The notes under the pieces: generated by a model
The model's database searches: none
The model's input: only the letters and a program-made list of their open reading frames with translations
Told to the model about the DNA's origin: nothing
Part shown: piece after piece, positions 57,631 to 64,000 of the stretch
How the letters are laid out: each line of letters begins with the position of its first letter
Position numbering within the stretch: position 1 is the stretch's first letter
Source: Larus michahellis
Taxonomy: Eukaryota > Chordata > Aves > Charadriiformes > Laridae
NCBI RefSeq assembly: GCF_964199755.1
Contig: NC_133913.1
Coordinates: 6,860,201-6,924,200 of the forward strand
DNA length: 64,000 nucleotides
Direction of reading: 5' to 3'
Program-made: the position numbers and the translations under genes

Positions 57631-58838
57631 CAGGAATCACTCTGTCCTCTGCCCTGGTCCTGTGCTGCTGTCGGTGTGTGGCATTTGTGTGAGGGCAAAC
57701 TCCCACAGCACATGGGCACAGAGCCTGCAGTTGTGGGATGCCCTTGGCCTGAGTGTGAGGAGCAGCAGTGCTGCATGGAGCACAAGGTTCACTTCAGCCC
57801 CAGGGTTCTGGGAATGCTGAAGGAGGTTGGTGCCTGGGGAAAGGCACCCCAGCGTGTAGCCTGTGTTTGGGCTGGTGCGTGCCCTATGCCGTTCAGAGAC
57901 AGCTCATGGATCCTGCTGAGGGTTGAATGAAATCCCACTGTCGCTGCCATGTCTCCATGAAGCTGGAATATCTCCTCTCACACAGCACCTTTCTGGACTA
58001 GACTGGGGTTGTGGCACTTGTGGGGCTGCAGAGTTCCTGCGCCTCAGGAAAGCTCTGCTTGAGGAAGACAAGGCAGCCAGTCACTGTCCTAGGCCTGCCT
58101 TCAGCCAAGGGGTGCTGGGTTCACTGGGACAGGGGACTCCAGTGAGTGGCCTGCTGTAGCTGATACCAATAGTAACTTGTGAACACCTCAGCCCTACATA
58201 TCTGGGCAACAGATGGGCCATGACAGACGTTGGAGAGTGATAGAATTGCATGGGGAATCTGTCCCTGCTACTCATGCATGGCATACTGACCATGTCCCCT
58301 AGATCAGGTGATGGAAGGAAGGGGCAGGTGGAGTAGGCAATGTGGGCCATCCCCAAGGCTATTCACCCATTCCCAGTTCCTGCCATCCTTTGGGAACATG
58401 GTCTTCTGAGCCTCCTTGCCCAGCACAGCTCCACCCAAAGCAAGAGGAGCATTCTTTCCCAAGAGCTTGTGGGACTGCAGACTTCCCAGGCCTCCTACAT
58501 GCCCACAGTTCCTCTCTCGAGGACAAGAGTTGTCATGATTCCATTTCACATGACATGGTCCATGGTCAAGGGGCTATTTCTGAGCAGAGCTGCAGCAAGG
58601 CAAGGACTGATGGCCGTTGGCTGTGGAGTAACCAGGGATGTCTTCCTCAACTTCAAGAGGCAGTGCCTGAAAGAGGACTCGCTGCAGTGTGTCCCACCCT
58701 CCAATGCCTCTAGGAGTGATGAAAGGTTCCCCTGTGCCCCCACCTAATTCCTCCTGGAAAGCAATGGCTTTCTCCTTCCACAGTCAGTGTGCAGATGGAA
58801 AGACCATGCAAAGGGCACAGGCAGGGTTGCAGCAGTTG

Positions 58839-58844
58839 TTTAAT
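58839..58844 (-). terminator. PolyA signal, keratin gene E
   Basis: ATTAAA in the same flank as in gene A (CTCATTAAACAACTGCTGCA on the minus strand). Confidence 0.7.
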
Positions 58845-59284
58845 GAGTCTAAAGAATGAGAATGAGTCTAAAGAATGTGATCATTCCAAGTGGAGGCCCC
58901 CAGCGTGGGGAGCAGAAGGAGCAGACAAGAATGTGTTCCCCATTTCCTGTGGCAGAGTTCCCACAGGGCATCTGTTGACCTGCCCATCAAAGGGAGACAG
59001 GCTAGAAGGTTCCTCCAGGCCGGTTTCTGAGGTCTACACAACAAGGCTTTAAGGGAAGCACAAGACATCAAAGAAAAGATAGAAAAAGGGTGAGAGGAAG
59101 ACTGGAAAGGTAAATATTGTCTGTGTTTTCAGAGACACCAGGTTGGCGTCTTCACATCTGTACTTGCAGGGAGAGTCAGAGATGGTCAGCTGCTCTTAAA
59201 AAAAATGGCATGAAGTCTGATCCTCTGTCCAGCACCATGTTCTGAGTTCTGAGGGGTCCTTACGGGGAGCCGTTGTCAGCATGT

Positions 59285-59599
59285 TTAGCAGGGGGGGCAT
59301 CTGCTGCCACAGTAGCGGCTGGAAATGCAGGAAAGGTCACAGCAGCTAGAGGTGATGGGCACTCCATCACAGCTGAGGATGCTGCCAACAGCAGCAGAGG
59401 TGGAGGATCCCACAACAGTGTTCTGTGGGAAGGAGCTGAGGATGGGGCCGGGCAGGGTCACCACCACGGGGGAGGGCTCAATGACGACGGTGGAGTTCTG
59501 GCACTGCCTGACACAGGGCTCATTGCAGCTGTTGGCCAGTGGGGTGGGGCCACAGGGCCGGCAGGGTTGGCAGGGCTGGCACTGGTCGTAGCAGGACAT
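59285..59599 (-). CDS. Cysteine-rich feather-type beta-keratin, gene E
   Basis: 104 residues, 15 Cys. The head [18 protein letters not shown] is intermediate between the array protein (MSCYDK) and gene A. The core has [11 protein letters not shown], and the tail is [20 protein letters not shown]. Exon 1 is about 59998-60034, the intron 59621-59997 (acceptor CTCGCAG), and the coding exon's 5'UTR GCGCACCTCTGAACCCAAG is close to that of the array copies. All family signatures are intact; probably functional. It is the duplicate partner of gene A but lacks gene A's shifted tail Cys. Confidence 0.95.
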   Translation of the reverse strand: MSCYDQCQPCQPCRPCGPTPLANSCNEPCVRQCQNSTVVIEPSPVVVTLPGPILSSFPQNTVVGSSTSAAVGSILSCDGVPITSSCCDLSCISSRYCGSRCPPC

Positions 59600-60056
59600 G
59601 TCTTGGGTTCAGAGGTGCGCCTGCGAGACAACCAAGTGAGGAAGCAAAACAATGGGATGTATGAGGAACAGCCTGTCACAGCACCATGAGAGAGAGAAAG
59701 AACATGCAGGGCTGGGAGACGGAGGCTGTGCCAAGAATGTGAGGACTTCTTGGCCTCATTCTGACAGGGCCCAAAAAGAGCCACCAGCTCCTACACAGCT
59801 ACTGCCTGGCGCCTGAGTCCAGAAGCCACCTCAGCACAGTCCCAGCCTCCCTCCATGTCTAACCTTCTCCCTGCTTCCCCCTCCCATGACAAGCAGCTCC
59901 ATGAGCTTGTATAGAACAAAGTCAGTATCAGCTGAGTGGTCAGCTGAAGTGAGACCCCCTTTTAGAGATAGTGGAAAAGAAGGTTCTTCAGACTCACCTG
60001 ACTCCCAAGGAGAAGGAGGCAAGAGAAGTGGATGAGAGAGTGAGGAGCTGGGCTGG

Positions 60057-60340
60057 CTTTTATCATGCACCTTAACTGCCCCGGGCTGCCAGAGGCATCC
60101 CTTGCAGAGGTGATTCTTTGCTGACAAGTTCATCTTGAATGCAAAACATCCCGAGCAATGCTATGAGCTATGTTTTGGCTTCCTGGATTGCTGTCTTTCC
60201 ATGTCCTGCTTTATGCCAGGCACACTCCCCAGTGGAGGCATCTTTTGCACGACAGGATGAGAGGCCCAAGCATTTCCAGTGCAAAACACATCAGTGTGGG
60301 CAGAGTACTCATTTTACATGCTGCAAGATTCAAGTAAAGG
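60057..60340 (-). promoter_or_regulatory. Keratin promoter, gene E
   Basis: TGATAAAAG TATA element (60057-60065, minus strand), as in gene A. The CATTGCTCGGGATGTTTTGC block ends at ~60160. The far TGACCC block is degraded. Confidence 0.6.
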
Positions 60341-60349
60341 TCACTTGAG

Positions 60350-60940
60350 TCAGAGTAAACAGCTAGCGTAGACTGCACACACACAAATCTAGACCTCTAG
60401 GCATCTAGAGTTAATGGAAAAGACTCAAGATGTGCAATGAGAGGCTGTCTACACTGTCCAGGGCAACTACAGAGGTGTTGGACTTTAAAGAAACATCTTG
60501 TGCAAGTCCTTCTTCCAAGTGTTCAGAATGGCTGAAGGAAGACTGATCTGCACTTGGTGGGAGCCGGACATGCAGCTGAGAGTAACATACCCAGCTTGAT
60601 TCCATTCGCCCACAGAAAAGCCCTTTCCCTGCTATACATCTGTCCCAAAGTACCATGGACACAGAAATGGGTTTTAGCCATAGGATGGAGGTGCATGTAG
60701 GCTCTGGTAGGGCAGCCTGTGGGTTCTCTTCAAATCACATGATGAAGCAAACCACACACATGTGACCAGGTAGGAAGGCCCTACTGTGAGCTTATGCTAG
60801 CTGAGGATTTCAGAGGCCACCATTGGTCAATTGCAGGATTAGTGTCTCCAGAATAATTATTCATCCCATTTACCATGGACATCTGCTCTGTGATGGCATA
60901 AGTCCCATGTGTGAGCTGCTGTCTCTTCACTGACTGTGGG
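60350..60940. other. Intergenic stretch without recognised feature
   Basis: No gene or repeat family recognised. Confidence 0.35.
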
Positions 60941-60944
60941 AAGA

Positions 60945-61430
60945 GTCTGTAGAGTCTGTTAAAGCAGGTCCAAAGGAGGGCCATAAGAAATCGTAGAAGG
61001 ATTGGAACACCTCTCCTGTAAAGAAAGGCTGAGAGAGGTGGGGCTGTTCAGCCTGGAGAGAAGAATGGTCCAGGGAGACCTTCTTGAGGGCTTTCAAAGG
61101 GGGCTTATAAGAAAGAGAGAGAAAGAAGTTGTGCCACGGCCTGTAATGAAAGGACAAGGGTCAACGGCTTAAAACCAAAAGAGGGTAGATTTAGATTAGA
61201 TATAGGTAAGAATTTTTTTATGGTGAGGGTGGTGAGACACTGGAAGAAGTTGCCCAGAGATGTTGTGAAAGCCCAGTCATTGAAAGTATTCAAGGTCATG
61301 CTGGATGCATCTCTGAGAAACCTGATCTAGTGACAGATGTCCCTGTGCACGGCAGGGGGATGGGACTAGATGGTCTTTCATGGTCCCTTCCAACCCAAAC
61401 CATTCTATGATACTATGATTCTATGAATTA
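60945..61430 (+). mobile_element. CR1 LINE 3' end
   Basis: Sense CR1 from the end of the RT (GGAACACCTCTCCTGTAAAG, GAGGGTAGATTTAGATTAGA, GGTGAGGGTGGTGAGACACT) to TGGTCCCTTCCAACCCAAAC and a terminal (ATTCTATG)n at ~61400-61428. Confidence 0.92.
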
Positions 61431-61431
61431 C

Positions 61432-61915
61432 GCTGGTAACAAAGATGACTCTGTGAGGTCCTTCTCGCCAGGACAGTGAGTTTGGGCTGAGAGAGTCTCT
61501 ACACGAAGATGTCTTTGGAATCTGAGTTGGTCCCACAGGGCTGGAAGGATATACCCCATGAAAAGATCTTGATCCATGTCACTCACAACCCTTAAATTAC
61601 CTATATTTACTAAGACTGAGATGCAAAGCATGGCACTGGAATCAGAAGAGAATCCTTCTGGCTTGAGAGCTCATTTGGGCAGCATGCATGGCAGGATGCA
61701 GCAGCACTCATTAGGTTTGTCTTCTGTCCACAGAGGACCCTCTTGGAAGAGTGAGGTCAAGTGGTAAGAACTAGAATGTGTTTGGCAATGTGAAGTAAGA
61801 CTGTCTTTGCAAATGCCTGCTTAACTGGGAAGAAGGAGTTTGAAGTAGGTATGGAGTGGGAGGTCTAGCACAGACTGAAGAGCAGTGATGTCACAAGGTG
61901 CGTAGGGGATACTGG
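61432..61915. other. Stretch 3' of truncated keratin gene F
   Basis: No keratin 3'UTR, ATTAAA in family context, or conserved 3' flank is found here, in contrast to the other keratin loci. Confidence 0.45.
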
Positions 61916-61927
61916 CAGGGGAGGCTC

Positions 61928-62179
61928 TCAGTACCCAGAGGTGGTGGGCACTCCATCACAGCTGAGGGTACTGCCAACAGCAGCGGAGGTAGAAGATACT
62001 ACAACAGTGTTCTGTGGGAAGGAGCTGAGGATGGGGCCGGGCAGGGTCACCTCCACAGCAGGGGGCTCAAGGACAATGGTGGAGTTCTGGCACTGCCTGA
62101 CAGAGGGCTCGTTGCAGCTGTTGGCCAGCGGGATTGGGCCACAGAGTCGGCAGGCCAGGCACTCGTTGTAGCAGGACAT
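61928..62179 (-). pseudogene. Truncated feather-type beta-keratin, gene F
   Basis: The frame gives 83 residues. The head [15 protein letters not shown] has Glu, Ala and Leu at usually conserved places. It keeps NSCNEP but reads SVRQCQ where the family has CVRQCQ, and the core has [19 protein letters not shown]. It ends VPTTSGY-stop: the Cys-rich tail (about 17-20 residues) is absent, apparently by a deletion starting right after TSG, because the normal 3'UTR and polyA signal are also missing. Intron 62201-62557 and its splice sites are intact, but the TATA element is damaged. Most likely a pseudogene, though a tail-less protein could still be made. Confidence 0.8.
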
Positions 62180-62615
62180 GTCTCTGGGCTGGATGAGCAC
62201 CTGGTAGAGAGGAGAGGAAGGAAGCAGAGCACAAGGGTGGGTGAGGAGCAGCCTGATTACCCTGTCACAAAGACCCAAGGCCACTGCTGAGTGGGGAGCT
62301 GGAAGCTGGGCCAGAAGCCACATGCTCTTCATTGCCCTAGAAAGAGCAGCCTGACCCAAGGAGGCTCTCTCGTAACTAATAAACTAAAACCTACAACAGT
62401 CGAGTCTCAGCCTCTCTCTAAACAGACCTTCTCCACACTTCTCTCTCCTATGACAAGATGCTCCAAGCCACAGCAAAGGACATAGCCACTATCAGCTGAG
62501 ATGTCTATCAAGGACAGATCTCACTTTGGAAATGAGGAGAAGGGGCTTCAAACTCACCTGGTCCCCAAGGAGAAGGAGGCCAGAGAAATGGATGAGAGAC
62601 CAGGGACTTGGGCTG

Positions 62616-62920
62616 CATTTTACATGTGCCCTCCATTGCCGCAGCAGCAGAGGCACCCTTTGCAGAGGTAACAATTTTTGCACACACTCATCTTGAATGC
62701 AAAAAAATCACAGCTAATGATATGGGCTGTGCTTTCATTTCCTGCACTGCTGTCTTTTCATTTCCACATTTGTGCCATGACCATTCCCCAATGAAAGCTG
62801 CTTCTTAGTGCTGGTACTAAAGGCCCCAGGATTTATAGGGCAGGAATGCAGCAGTGCAGGCAGAGTCAGCTCAAGTGCTGGACACATCCAGTGCAGGCAA
62901 GTGACATCAGCCTGGATCAC
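62616..62920 (-). promoter_or_regulatory. Decayed keratin promoter, gene F
   Basis: The TATA position reads TGTAAAATG (62616-62624, minus strand) instead of TATAAAAG. CATTAGCTGTGATTTTTTTG, GAAATGAAAAGACAGCAGTG and GTGATCCAGGCTGATGTCAC are still present in order. Confidence 0.6.
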
Positions 62921-64000
62921 TCTTGGGGATTATTTGAAGCTTTGTCCTCAGGAAGAAGCTCAAGCCATTCTCAGGTAGAAGCCCAAGGGTTACTATATAT
63001 GAGGATGTGCCATGTCCAGTCTATCTCTCTCCATCCCTCCTCAGCACACCCCAATGGTCACTGTTTGCCTTCCCAGGTGTGTGCGTTGTGCTGCTAGATT
63101 TTGACCTCATCCTCCCTAACACTGCCCTCAGGAAAAAACTGTGGCTGGTTTTGACTCGACCCTACTCTATGCAGTCTGTGAGAACACAAATAATGCCGTA
63201 GGCATGCCCTTCCCCAGAACACTCAAGCTCTGCTGCTGTTGTGCCCACATGTCCTCAGCAGAAGCCACGGTTGATTGTGTTCCTACATATGTTTTTGTCT
63301 AGTGTGGTTTTCTGAGCAGCTGCGTTTGTATGAATGCACATGGGAGCACAAATTTCTGCATGATTCCATGCCAGTGTGCCTGAGCCTGTGTGTATGTGTC
63401 GTTGTGTGTCACTCATCAAGAGGGCATGTGTTGGTTATGGCAGGGATACTGTCCACTGCCCTGTCCATGAGCACCACAGAGCAGAATGTTCCCAGGATTA
63501 GAAGGGGCCCGAGTGCAGCTGAGCGGTGATGGCACCAGCCTGCTGGAGATCCGCCCAGGGGAGAGGTACTGAAATGCAGCCCCGGCCTTCTGAGATCTCC
63601 TTCTTCTGCCTCTCCACAGCTGACACTCTGCTGCTGCCCATTTCATGCCACAACAAGGATGGTTTCACTCCAACCCTGATCCTTAGTTGAAATCAGTGTG
63701 ACAATATTAGGAGTGCCTCAGCATGGCTGGCATTCCCTGCTCCCTGCCTCTCCAGGTGAGGACACAGCCTCTCTCCCCAGTGCTAGAGAGTTCAAAGGAT
63801 GGGGATTGCTTTCTGGGCAAGGAGAAAGGCTGAGGAATGCTGCCTACCTTGTGCTGGCCTTTGCTGGGTGCATGTTTCCAATGCAGTGTCTGTGGTGCCT
63901 GGGGTGGGACACAGCCCTCTCTCATGTCCATGTCAATGCCAAATGGGCTTGTTCAGCACATTGACCTGATGCCATGTCAGGCAGGGGCTGAGACCTTGGA

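Larger units (their letters stand above)
57640..60345 (-). repeat. Duplicated keratin block E (paired with 24680-27440)
   Basis: Collinear with block A over ~2.7 kb. Similarity fades upstream near 60345, before the distal promoter end is reached. Confidence 0.85.
61918..64000 (-). repeat. Duplicated keratin block F (5' part only)
   Basis: Matches block B from within the coding exon outward through intron, exon 1, promoter and upstream flank to the end of the window, where CAGGCAGGGGCTGAGACCTT matches block B at ~31795-31815. The block's 3' part is missing. Confidence 0.75.

Overview
The window is bird nuclear DNA. The evidence is a cluster of feather-type beta-keratin (corneous beta-protein) genes with the avian layout (37-base non-coding exon 1, one 5'UTR intron, single coding exon), many CR1 LINE fragments, bird-type ERV solo LTRs, an intact class II olfactory receptor gene, and decayed T-cell receptor alpha/delta V segments. 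The species cannot be named from the sequence. Keratin genes beside TCR alpha V segments fit an avian microchromosome like chicken chromosome 27, which is an inference from known chicken gene locations.

Layout. Bases 1-21099 are a head-to-tail array of a ~6.1-kb unit: three complete units (6116, 6115 and 6117 bases) and a fourth cut off after 2751 bases. Each unit carries one plus-strand keratin gene encoding the same 108-residue, 17-cysteine protein, plus two old solo LTRs in its spacer. The array ends in a chimeric join at about 21100-21255. It is followed by a fossil family-B DNA polymerase fragment of Polinton/Maverick type (about 21470-22090) and a CR1 copy split by an LTR that itself contains another LTR (22190-24665).

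From 24.7 kb to the end, all keratin genes lie on the minus strand. Five are intact, at 26362-26676, 29679-29984, 41600-41905, 50753-51058 and 59285-59599. A sixth, at 61928-62179, has lost its C-terminal tail and has a weakened TATA box. These genes sit in older, diverged duplicated blocks (about 2-3 kb) that share a ~300-base promoter and a 3' flank with the plus-strand array. Between them lie TCR V pseudogenes (34014-34290, 35809-35955, 47635-48908), the olfactory receptor (37261-38187, minus), CR1 pieces and microsatellites.

The keratins keep the conserved beta-sheet core, but the usual Gly-rich/aromatic tail is replaced by a Cys-rich or Cys-Tyr-Arg tail. They look like a local cysteine-rich feather keratin subfamily probably expressed together in keratinising epidermal cells. 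Promoters, introns and polyA signals are called from sequence motifs and comparison among copies only; no expression data are available here.
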